NCBI RefSeq assembly: GCF_024362695.1
Contig: NW_026063251.1
Location: forward strand, 349,001 to 413,000
DNA from: Pectinophora gossypiella
Lineage: Eukaryota; Arthropoda; Insecta; Lepidoptera; Gelechiidae
Length of the DNA stretch: 64,000 nt
Reading direction: 5' to 3'
Shown: positions 31,995-41,549 of the stretch, piece after piece
Layout of the letters: every line of letters starts with the position of its first letter
Position numbering within the stretch: the stretch's first letter is position 1
Position numbers and translations under genes: made by a program
Notes under the pieces: generated by a model
The model's database searches: none
The model's input: only the letters and a program-made list of their open reading frames with translations
What the model was told of the DNA's origin: nothing

Positions 31995-33358
31995 TATTTA
32001 CCGATGCGTCACAGACAGCTTACGGCGCGTGCGCATACATTCGCACTATAACAGCTGATGACAATGTATGTGTGAGGTTATTATTCGCTAAAGGTAAAGT
32101 AACGCCATTAAAGCCTGTAACTATTCCGCGACTTGAGTTGTGCGGTGCATTGTTGGGTGCTAAGCTCTTTCATAAAATAAGAGAGTCGTTACGGTGTCGG
32201 TTTGATAGTATCATATTTTGGACAGATTCCACTATCGTTTTAGGATGGCTGCCCATGGCTCCTAACTTGTTAAAGACCTTTGTCCAGAATAGGGTTGTCG
32301 AGATACATGAGCTGACATATGACATACCGTGGCGTCATGTTAGTGGAGTAGAAAACCCAGCTGACCTAGTATCGCGAGGTTTAGACTTGAATGCGCTAAG
32401 TACGTCTCAGTTGTGGTGGGAAGGGCCATCTTTCCTTCATGACCCTGATTTTAAAGATAACCAAGTTCACGTACAAAATACACAGGATGACCTTCCAGAG
32501 GTCAAAGGGACCCTTACCCATTGCTGTGTCGCTAGCACTACAGAACTATCTTTATTCCCATTTGCGCGATTTTCGCAGTTCAATAGAATGAAGCGCGCCT
32601 GCGCGTATGTGTTGCGGTTTGTTTATAATTCGCGCAATAAGACAAACAAACGTGTAGGCAGCCTGAGCGTAGATGAACTAAATGATTCAACAAATATGTT
32701 GGCTAGATTATGTCAGATGGAGTCGTATCCTGACGAATATAACAGTGTGTGAACACAAAAAACGCTTCATAAAAACACAATTTACTGAAACTTAATCCGT
32801 TTTTAGATGAGAGGAAAATTATACGAGTTGGCGGCCGGTTAGGAAATTCGCAGGAGTTTAAATATAATAAAAAACATCCAGTCCTACTTTCGGTTAAGCA
32901 TCATTTCACTGTTCTGTTATTTCGACATATGCATAAACAGTTATTGCACGCGGCACCACCCGCACCACAAATGCTTTTATTTACCATTCGAGACAATTGA
33001 TGGCCGGTAGGCGGCCGTGATCTCGCTCGTAAGATTGTTCACGAGTGCGTCACATGCACACGTCTACGCGCTAAGACGCTTTCGCCCATCTTGGGTAATC
33101 TGCCAGAAGAACGTTTGACTCCCGGGTTTCCCTTCTTACGCTGTGGAGTAGATTATTTTGGCCCTGTGCTGACATTGAACCGAAAAGGCAGGGGTGCTCG
33201 TACGGCTCGCATATGTTTCACTACGCGCGCAGTGCATTTAGACTTGTGTGTGACCTCTCGACCGATGCTTACCTACTGGCGCTAAAAAGATTTATTTTTC
33301 GTCGTGGAAAACCGGTCGAAATTTTCTCCGACAATGGAAGGAACTTCGTTGGTTAATG
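31995..33358 (+). pseudogene. BEL-A: RNase H and integrase N-terminal part
   Basis: FTDASQTAYGACAYIRT opens the RNase H, followed by TIPRLELCGALLGAKL, FWTDSTIVLGWL and VENPADLVSRG. A frameshift or stop near 32750 precedes the integrase zinc-finger region (LLHAAPPAPQ, stop near 32998, CVTCTRLRAKT). A last open piece (33091-33285) has RCGVDYFGPV and TTRAVHLDL. DNGRNFVG then TAA is at 33333-33357, so one catalytic Asp is visible. A Helitron fragment follows and the rest of Pol is missing. Confidence 0.85.
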
Positions 33359-33384
33359 AACGAGTTCTAAAAATTTATTAGTAA

Positions 33385-36057
33385 CTAGCTTGTCCGCGTG
33401 GCGTGTTATAAAAGAAAGATCTTTGTGTGTGTGGGAGAAAGGTTAAAAAATGCTTAATTTTATTATTTTTATATGAGGTTACAGTATAAGTAGCTTTGGT
33501 TTGATATTTTAGGAAAATACGATCAGTTTCGAAAATTTAAACAAAATTTAAAAATTACAACAGAAATACGCCGTGAAACGTACGCCTGGAAAATTCAACA
33601 GAAAACTACCTACGAAAGATTTGAACCTGAAACACTAGATTTTAGCTACCTATATAAAAGGTAGGTGTAATAGGAAATGGTGTTATGATAATACTGATAT
33701 GTTTCAGAAATTTATAAAGTGGTGTTTACCTGAAGGGCACAGCTAGATGTTATAGACCGGTGAGCATGAGACAAAGAAAACTCCCTTTGAATTTGTACAA
33801 TGTATAATTTTGAATATACAAATTTAGTTAACCATAGGTAGGTCAAAAAACCTATGGAGGGAGACAGGTCGCGCTTTGGTCCGTCAGGTTAATTGTCACT
33901 CCGTAACAACCATGGGATATCACTATGTTTAAAAACACTGTCCGTACACCTGTAGGCACCTCACTTACTCGAGGACCTCCGACTATCAGGCCTACCTGAG
34001 GCGTTCCGGTATACCGTACAGGTGATGAGTTGAGGCCGGCTTAGGCCAGGGCGTGCTGGACGATGGCGGCGCAGCGGGCCAACTGTTCGCAGCTGGCGGG
34101 CTGCACGTCCACCGGTCAACCTCGCAGTCCTTCACCGGGCCTTATCCGGAGTGTTGACAAAAGGAGAGGCGCGGCACATCCACATGCGCGCCGCACAAAG
34201 GAAAGCTTCGACGTGCAAACAACCAAGGCAAGCTCCGCCGAAATGAAGCTTGAAATAACTTGCAAACGCAGAAGAAAACAGTAGCAATCTTCATTCACAA
34301 AATTTGTTGAAATAGTCTGATCCAATCATAGACTTCTTCATAGAACTTAAAAACGTCAGAAAATTAAACAAAACTTTAAAGACGTTAAAACAATTAAAAA
34401 CTTTAGAATCTCAAAAACTTTAAAAACTCAAAAACTTTAGAAACTTTAAAGACGTTAGAAAACAATTAAAACGTTAAAACTTTAAAGACGTTAAAACAAT
34501 TAAAACCCCATCTGCAACAAGGAATGGCAATGATTAGCATGTGGTTCAGCTGACAGCGTGGCAAGGCAACTCACGAGTGTAAAACAAAGAAAATAACTTA
34601 CAGGTTCATCCGGGATAGTTGGGCATCGCTCGGATGAAACCTAAACCCACCCACTGGACCTTAGGCGATGGGATTTCAGTGATGTTGCTGAAAACAAGGA
34701 CCTCGAGGTTATCACAAAGTTGGTGCAAAAATATGCACGAAGAATTGCGAGGACTCACCATCTCGGTTAAGTTGTTTATTTAAATTGAGACATCGGCTCT
34801 TGATGTCGCCGATAAATCGTGGCTTTTAATTTTCCCACATTATTGTTACGGCAGTGGAGTCTCCGGCGCTCTCGCGACGTCCCCACTTTCCAAAAACCTG
34901 TCTCTCAGCTCAGCCCGCTGTCAGTCTGACACACGAACCAACAATGTTGCCAACCAAAATAAAAATCTACCAAACCATAAATTCGCTATCGATTCACTGA
35001 CAACAAACGATCGATTTGTTTGATCAAAACTAATCCAAAACTAAACCAAAAATATTATATAATTTTAATAAATGTTGCAGATCATTAAAATACTTAATTT
35101 CGAAGAAAATAAAATTATTAAAAATATTCGGGCCCATCGATAACCCTGCAGCGCCATCTGTGATTTCCTGCGGGTAAAATATAAAAACAACGTTATATCG
35201 TCAGAAACCACAAGGTGTCGCTACAAGGCTCGTTGGTCCGAAATGCTTCGTTACAAACCATCCAATAATAGTGAAAAGTTCGCTCGCAAAATTCAGTATT
35301 TGACACGACCACCAACGACGTCTGCCCTCACGCGTCTGTCGCGTTCCGGTTGCTCACTCGGGTATCTGCCCCCCCCCCCCCCCCCCTCCGCGCCTCGCCA
35401 CCGCTGTCGCCGCCCCACAAACGCCGCCGCGGCCGCACGTTTCTTGGTTGCCACTACCGCGAGCTATAAATTTCAAGCCTCTAACTCGCTTCCCGTTCCC
35501 AGGGAAATTTTTAACTTTGCATTCACTAAGGTTTATGATATATGCATGTCAAATTTCAAGCATCTAACTTATGCAGTTTAGATATTTTCATACAATTTTT
35601 TTACCCGCCAATTCCCATTTTTCAAAATACAGCCATAACTAAAATTTATATTTACTAAGGTATGCATGCATGCTTTTATTCGTAGCATGCATGCTAGATT
35701 GAAAACATCTATCTTACGCAGTTTAGATTTTATCATACAAATGTTTTTCCCGCTAACTCCCGTTCCCGTGGGAATTTTGCAATATCCAGTTGCAACTAAG
35801 CTTTAAGTTAACTATGGTACCTGCATGTCAAATTTCAAGCGTCTAATATAAGCGGTTTAGAATTTTTATACAAAAGGGTTTTCCCGCTAATTCCTGTTCC
35901 CGTGGGAATTTCGGGAATTCCTTTCTTAGTGCACCTCTACGGTACCTAAGCTACGTCCCTTCCTAATTTCAAGTGCCTACGTTTAGCCGTTTAGGCTGTG
36001 CGTTGATATGTCAGTCATTCAGTCAGTCAGTTTCTCCTTTTATATATTTAGATATTT
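33385..36057 (-). mobile_element. Helitron copy 3, 5'-truncated and interrupted
   Basis: Pieces 33385-33627 and 35256-36057 match Helitron copies 1 and 2. The 3' terminus CTAG (33385-33388) is kept but the hairpin just inside it is deleted. The 5' ~380 bp are missing, the sequence ending where a poly(T) run begins at 36059. It includes a long C run (35369-35386) absent from the other copies. Confidence 0.75.
33628..35255. mobile_element. TG...CA insertion with 4-bp TSD (candidate solo LTR or deleted LTR element)
   Basis: Exactly bounded by AACC (33624-33627 and 35256-35259) in Helitron copy 3; the uninterrupted copies have a single AACC. Begins TGAAACACTAG and ends CTTCGTTACA. It has a TATATAAAAG box at about 33650, no ORF of known family, and a degenerate array of AAAACTTTAAAGACGTTA-like units (34362-34508). 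A second TGTTACGG at 34844 could be an internal LTR start. At 1628 bp it is long for a solo LTR. Confidence 0.55.
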
Positions 36058-36058
36058 C

Positions 36059-36603
36059 CTTTTTTTTTTTTTTTTTGACGTGACTTATTGTAGATTTGCC
36101 GCAGATGGCATTAACTACTTGGCCGGACAAATGGGGAGCGCTGAAGGCTCTCACCCGGTACAACGTTTAAGACAACAGGCCTGAGGGTGCCCAGTTGGGC
36201 GCGAACCTCGGCTCAGGGCGTCGTCTGAGAGGAAAAATATTTGAAAGAATTAATCGACCCTAGTGGTTCGATAGCGATAAGCTCTGAATGAGGGAAATCG
36301 TCGACCACGCCGGCGGGGTCGGTATCGGGGTCTTGAAGTGTTTGGTGTCGCGAGCTGATTGGCTGCCTCTATGACTAGAGTAATCGGGTCGTCGGGATCG
36401 TATATTACGTCCTTCGGACGCCGATACTTTTCAGTACCGTCCCTAAGCGGGATGTATTCGGAAGCCGCAACTACCAGGGGATTTGGGTGGTGCGGAGCAG
36501 AATCGAAAAAACCTTTGGAAGCTAATTTGAGCCATTGGGCAATGGTTGGCAGACCTAGGTCAATGTGCAGATTTTCATTCCCAAGTAGCAACCGATTGTC
36601 CTA
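36059..36603 (-). mobile_element. 5'-truncated Jockey-type element, longer copy
   Basis: Begins with about 18 T (the poly(A) tail) at 36059. Same family and 3' sequence as 30935-31330 but about 200 bp longer at its 5' end. It contains the C-terminus of ORF2. Its 3' end is unlike Jockey-1 and Jockey-2, so it is another Jockey lineage. Confidence 0.8.
36250..36591 (-). pseudogene. Jockey-type ORF2 C-terminus
   Basis: 113 residues including LGLPTIAQWLKLASKGFF and HHPNPLVVAASEYIP, the typical C-terminal block of Jockey ORF2 proteins (LPT...HPNPLV). A basic tail follows and ends in RYRTTRVD. No RT core is present. Confidence 0.8.
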
Positions 36604-36977
36604 AAAGAGAATTGTAGATATCTTGAAGGCAAGTAGACTAAATCAAGCCCTTGTCTTGGATAAGTCTTATAGGTCTCCAAGATATCCCTCAAGATGTCTT
36701 GAAGATACAGTTTAGTAAAAGTGGGCACATACTTTAACTCTTATTTGTTTATTTATTTATTTATTTATTTATTATTTGGAAAACCAACAGCTTACAAGAC
36801 AATACAATTTAGATTCAAAAATACAAACAAATAGCCAATTACAGGTTTTCACCAAAAAAAACATAATAGGTAAAGCCAGCCGCTGGTGGCTGACAAAAGA
36901 TTTGTCATCATTACGCTCGCTCAAATCGTCACGCATTACGCTTCCAAACATAGTAGACACAAAATGACAAGAACATA

Positions 36978-37278
36978 TGATAGCGCGACAGCGAAATATT
37001 GAAAATCTAAATATTATGTTAACTGTAAACAACACGTGCGGCTAGCAAACAAACAACACCTGCACTTGTTTACGACACACGTGCAAGGTACGGTAGTGGG
37101 GACAACCCTTATAAGACGGCGAGCCGCACGAGTTGTACCATTCTTGTGTCGAACTCCGTACAGAGAACATCCAATAAAAGTAATCCGTGACAGTGAGCCA
37201 TTGTTTAACTGGCGCTATGCCTCCTCCACAAAGGTCACTGTTACCTTGGGATCAGAGTATAATATTCTTACTCTAACA
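36978..37278 (+). repeat. 5' LTR (301 bp) of the Gypsy-type element
   Basis: Near-identical to the split 3' LTR; one difference seen is ATTCTTAC against ATTCGTAC near the end, another GCCTCC against GCGTCC. Contains CCTTATAAGACGG as a TATA-like box (about 37108) and AATAAAAG (about 37173). Confidence 0.9.
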
Positions 37279-38048
37279 TCAGAAGTAGAGGATCGTCCTG
37301 CTGCCCACCCATTATATTGAAAAAGACGGCCACAAAGGATGAAACTAAATTTCAAATACTCGTATTATCCTGATAAGATAATAATCGTGGATGGAGTCAG
37401 GATCGAGGATAATGGTGCCTACCTGCATTTGAATACTATTGTTACGGTGAGTCGTTTTCATACTGGAACTTTATTGTTATTGACTTCATTGCTGGGTGTA
37501 TTTTAATTTTTAATAATGAGGAAATTGATTTCAAATTAACTTGGAAAGTACTATTTCTCTTTATTTTAAAACAAAATTGACGAGATATATTCCCGCAATA
37601 CGTGTCAATCATAATTCAAACCGCGTTTTCAAATCGGTTTTCATCATTGTCAAATCTTGGTATTTTGGTCTAAAAATGTTTTGAATTGGTGCAGACACGC
37701 TAACGCTGCGTGGTTTAAGCTGTATTTTCTCACTCCAAGCAATAAAGAAATGAACTTTCGTTAAATTACAACGTGATTTGTAATCTACCGTCATTAATCA
37801 AATCTTTATAAACCGATTGAAAGAGTCATGTGAATGTGATAATACACCTAGTTATTTTGTTTCATGTGACCACTGCTAAATGACGACGAGTGAATGACAA
37901 ACGGCGAAGGCGTTACAGCATGGCACACTCTGAGAGTGGCAGCCGTGCCGCGTGTGTGCCGTGTGGTGGTGACTTCGTGGCAGCGTATTGTATACTAAGC
38001 TGGCGCTTGATTGCCGATAGCCGCCATTTCTTTTAATAGATTATCAGA

Positions 38049-38315
38049 ATGACCGAACAATCTTCAGAAAGCAAGAAACGTTTCGATTCCAAATGTGCTA
38101 AAGTAAAATTATTTCATCCAGGAGACTTTGTGCTTTGTAAAGCAACCCAATGGTCTAATAACAAGCTAGGTCCTAAATATTTAGGGCCATATCAAATTGT
38201 AAAAATTATTGGCAATAATCGATACGAAATACAAAGTCTTCGTCCTGGCCAAAAAAAAAATACTACAATAGCTCATGAACATCTCAGATTAATACCAAAC
38301 CCGAATTTAGAATGA
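38049..38315 (+). pseudogene. Integrase C-terminal domain remnant (Ty3/Gypsy)
   Basis: 88 residues including KRFDSKCAKVKLFHPGDFVL and GPKYLGPYQIVKI, the SH3-like C-terminal domain of Ty3/Gypsy integrases (GDxVL...GPy.i). The catalytic core and everything upstream are deleted. The ATG at 38049 is probably internal to the original frame. Confidence 0.8.
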
Positions 38316-38370
38316 TCCGTGATAGCAGTTTACAAGAAATAAAAAAAATGGTTGTAAAGGTCACTTGTCA

Positions 38371-38833
38371 AAACAAGCCACAAAATAGCCTCTGAGTTCA
38401 TCGAATATTTCTGAGACTGGAACTGCTGCTAATCCAAGCAACTAAAGCCTCTGAGTTTGGCAAACGTCCCTTTCACCGTGATGTTGTTGAAACAAGCTAT
38501 ATTTTCGGCCGCTGAGTTTGACAACTGAACCTTCAGCCAGAACAAGCTTATAAAAATTTAAGCCTCTGAGTCTGGCGAAAAGTAAAATCACCAGAAGCAA
38601 CAACCAACAAATATCAAAAACAAGCCACAAAATAGCCTCTGAGTTCATCGAATATTTCTGAGACTGGAACTGCTGCTAATCCAAGCAACTAAAGCCTCTG
38701 AGTTTGGCAAACGTCCCTTTCACCGTGATGTTGTTGAAACAAGCTATATTTTTGGCCGCTGAGTTTGTCAACTGAACTTTCAACCAGAACAAGCTTATAA
38801 AATTTAAGCCTCTGAGTCTGGCGAAAAGTAAAA
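38371..38833 (+). repeat. Tandem 247-bp duplication with a regularly spaced GCCTCTGAGT motif
   Basis: Two units (38371-38617 and 38618-38833) match closely. Each holds four copies of GCC(T/G)CTGAGT(T/C) about 53-61 bp apart (about 38388, 38447, 38508 and 38562 in unit 1), giving eight copies upstream of the 3' LTR. Non-coding. Confidence 0.8.
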
Positions 38834-39168
38834 ACTATTTGGTTGATTAACATCTTCACCCATTTTAATCCGATCTTTGAACAAATAACGGACTAGGAAA
38901 CTATTATTTTTTAATTTGTGAGATCGTATCGATGGAACGATATAGACTTACAACTGGGCGTAACAATGCAATTTAATGAATGAAACGATTATTATTGAAT
39001 TTGCCAATTGTAAGCTCGTGTCGATGCACCGATATAGACTTACAACAACTGACTTAACAGCACAAATACTTAGTTACAAATTGAATATGCTACTACAGTG
39101 AACTAAAAGATACCCTTGTTTCAGAATAAACGCAAGCTCAGAGCACGAGCTGCGTATCAGTATGGCCG

Positions 39169-39330
39169 TGATAGCGCGACAGCGAAATATTGAAAATCTA
39201 AATATTATGTTAACTGTAAACAACACGTGCGGCTAGCAAACAAACAACACCTGCACTTGTTTACGACACACGTGCAAGGTACGGTAGTGGGGACAACCCT
39301 TATAAGACGGCGAGCCGCACGAGTTGTACC
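39169..39330 (+). repeat. 3' LTR, first part (interrupted by Jockey-2)
   Basis: Matches the first 162 bp of the LTR at 36978. It ends GAGTTGTACC, which is duplicated at 44459-44468 after the Jockey insertion; the LTR continues to 44607. Confidence 0.9.
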
Positions 39331-39774
39331 AGATATATCGGGACAGTCGGAGATGCGGGTCCCGTACGCACTTCTACTGTCTAATTAAGCTCGATCGAAA
39401 TCAATCGTTCGTGGAAGTGGCGGGCATCTCCCCCCTTTCGAAACCCCTCGGCAAAGTCCGAGGTTAGGGCTCGCTAGGTCCGGCTCGGCCCCCGACCCGC
39501 GACAGGTGGTCGCGACTAAGTGCCGGTGAGCTCCCGGAACCCCACACTTCGGCACTGGTCTGCCGGGTGTGGTTAGGCCGGGAGGGAAGCCGGTGGGAGC
39601 GATCGCCTGGCACGAGTAAGATTGGGTGTCGGCCGGCTTTCGAGGGGTCGTAGGGTCCTTGCCCGGTGGGCTGGGGACGCCTGGTGCGCCAGGTGTCCCC
39701 CGGTTGTTCTCCCGGCGGGAAAGGAGTTCTGACTCCGCCGCCGGGTGAAACGTCAACTGGGGTGGTGGGGGGTC

Positions 39775-41529
39775 ATGCCGCCCCCCTCCCTCCCCAAACG
39801 GCGCCCCAAGCGCCCCAGGATCTTCCGCAGGAGCGCGGCGGCTTCCCTACTTGGGATTCCGCACCTGCGGGAGACCCTGGCGTCACTGCGCCAACCCGCG
39901 CGTGACGCAGTGCGTCCCTCCCCCCCCTCCACGCCGGGGGCGGGGGAGACGTACTTCGACGCGCCCCTCGCCCCCGCGGGCGAGGGTCCCCCGCCACCGG
40001 GGTCTCGGCAGACGCCTCCCCTCTCCATGCCGGAGCTGGGGCCGCCGCCGCCGCGCCGGACGGCACCGCTGCTGCACATAGCAGCGGCCCCGCTGCCGCA
40101 GCGCCCCTCTCGCGCGAGCCGCTCCCCGGCCCGCTCGACATCCCCGCCACCGGCCAAGGTGCGAGCCGCCCAGTCCCCGTCTTCGGGAGAGGGCAGGCAT
40201 GCCCTCCGCCTGCCGGTGCGCGGAGCCGTGTCTCCTCCCCCATTCCGAGGGGGGTTGAGACAGGCCGCGCCCACGCCGGCGCCACGCCAGTCACCGGAGG
40301 CGATGGACACGCAGCCGTCGTACGCGGCCGCGGCCTCGACATCTCCGACGATTTCACGGACAATACCGTCACCACGCCAGGCCAAGCCCGCACCGCAGCC
40401 CGCTCCGCCGAAGCGCGAGCGCTACCCTCCACTGGTGGTGGAGGCACTCCCGGACTGGGCCCGACACTTCCGTGTCCTCCGGGAGAAGCTCGGTCACCCC
40501 CCGAACGCCCGTCCATACGGGCGGGGGGTGCGCTTCCTCCCGCGCACGGGAGAAGAATACCGGGCCATTCAAAGTTATTTGATGGCCCTGGAGAAGGAAA
40601 CCACACTGTCGTGGTTCTCCTATTCTCTCCCAGCGGAGCGCAGCCTCAAGGTTGCGATCCGAGGGCTGCCGGTCGATACCGACCCGGCCCTCATTGAGGC
40701 TGAATTGCGCCGATTGGGGTACACCCCCGAGTTCGTGCGCGCCATCCAGGCGCGTTTCGGACGACCGGGGTGTATTTACTACGCCCAGCTCGAGCGCAAT
40801 GCTGCGACCATCCCGAGCATATATGGAGTGACGGAGCTCCTCTATATGCGCGGGGTGAAAATAGAGGCCTGGCGGGGCAAGAAAGGACCGGCGCAGTGTC
40901 ACCGGTGCCAACTGTTCCGCCACTCCTCGCACAAATGCCACCGCAAACTTGCGTGTGTGCGGTGCGGGGAGGAGCATCCGGCCAAGGAATGCCCACGACC
41001 GCGAGAACAGCCGGCGACATGCGCCAACTGTGGGGGGCCACATCCGGCCAACCATGTGGCCTGCCCAGTCTTCTTGCGCGAGGCGCGGAATAAGAAGGCT
41101 GGAACCACAGCCCGCACCTCCTCAGGGCCGACGACCAAGAAGGTCTTGGTCGCGCCCACAGGCGAGAAGAACGCCCAAGGGTCGCTCATGGCGGCGGCCA
41201 ATGGCCCAAAGAGCGGCCCTGCGAAGCGGCGCAGAGGAGGGCGCGGAAGACGAGGTAAAGGTCCTTCCTTGCCCCAAATCCCGCCGCGACAGCAGCCAAA
41301 GGAGCCGGCGGTATCAACGTCTGCTCCTCCCAAAGCCCCCGCCGTCCGGCCCCCCGCCCCAAGCCAGGGGAAGGGGAAGCCGGCCAGCACCGGCGCCCCA
41401 GCCACTGCCAAGAGGGCAGTGCTGTTGGTCGCCATGGGGGTGTTCCAGGACGTCCTGAAGGCCCTGGAGCAGGATCTCGATCCTGTCCCAGTGCTTTTGG
41501 ACGGGATGAATAGACTCTTAGCTGCGTAA
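39775..41529 (+). CDS. Jockey-2 ORF1: Gag-like zinc-knuckle protein (584 aa)
   Basis: Starts at ATG 39775 (MPPPSLPKRRPKRP); the open frame extends 10 codons upstream without ATG. The N-terminal 200 residues are proline/arginine-rich and probably disordered. A central domain (WARHFRVLREKLGHPPNARP, then VAIRGLPVDTDPALIEAELR) matches the region preceding the zinc knuckles in Jockey Gag proteins. Then come three fingers: CHRCQLFRHSSHKC, CVRCGEEHPAKEC and CANCGGPHPANHVAC. A basic, Lys/Arg/Pro-rich tail ends NRLLAA. Role: RNA binding and nuclear targeting of the retrotransposition complex. Confidence 0.92.
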   Translation: MPPPSLPKRRPKRPRIFRRSAAASLLGIPHLRETLASLRQPARDAVRPSPPSTPGAGETYFDAPLAPAGEGPPPPGSRQTPPLSMPELGPPPPRRTAPLLHIAAAPLPQRPSRASRSPARSTSPPPAKVRAAQSPSSGEGRHALRLPVRGAVSPPPFRGGLRQAAPTPAPRQSPEAMDTQPSYAAAASTSPTISRTIPSPRQAKPAPQPAPPKRERYPPLVVEALPDWARHFRVLREKLGHPPNARPYGRGVRFLPRTGEEYRAIQSYLMALEKETTLSWFSYSLPAERSLKVAIRGLPVDTDPALIEAELRRLGYTPEFVRAIQARFGRPGCIYYAQLERNAATIPSIYGVTELLYMRGVKIEAWRGKKGPAQCHRCQLFRHSSHKCHRKLACVRCGEEHPAKECPRPREQPATCANCGGPHPANHVACPVFLREARNKKAGTTARTSSGPTTKKVLVAPTGEKNAQGSLMAAANGPKSGPAKRRRGGRGRRGKGPSLPQIPPRQQPKEPAVSTSAPPKAPAVRPPAPSQGKGKPASTGAPATAKRAVLLVAMGVFQDVLKALEQDLDPVPVLLDGMNRLLAA

Positions 41530-41549
41530 CATTCACGCAGTTAAGAGTC
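41513..41549 (+). promoter_or_regulatory. Stem-loop at the Jockey-2 ORF1 stop / ORF2 start
   Basis: GACTCTTAGCTGCGT (41513-41527) pairs with ACGCAGTTAAGAGTC (41535-41549), loop of 7 nt. Relative to Jockey-1 one stem base changed A to G, which keeps pairing as G-U in RNA. The ORF1 stop TAA (41527-41529) is at the stem top. Confidence 0.7.

Noticed and set aside
38366..38833. CRISPR-like array from regularly spaced GCCTCTGAGT motifs
   Set aside because: Spacers are repeated between units, the motif is short and degenerate, and the context is a eukaryotic LTR element.
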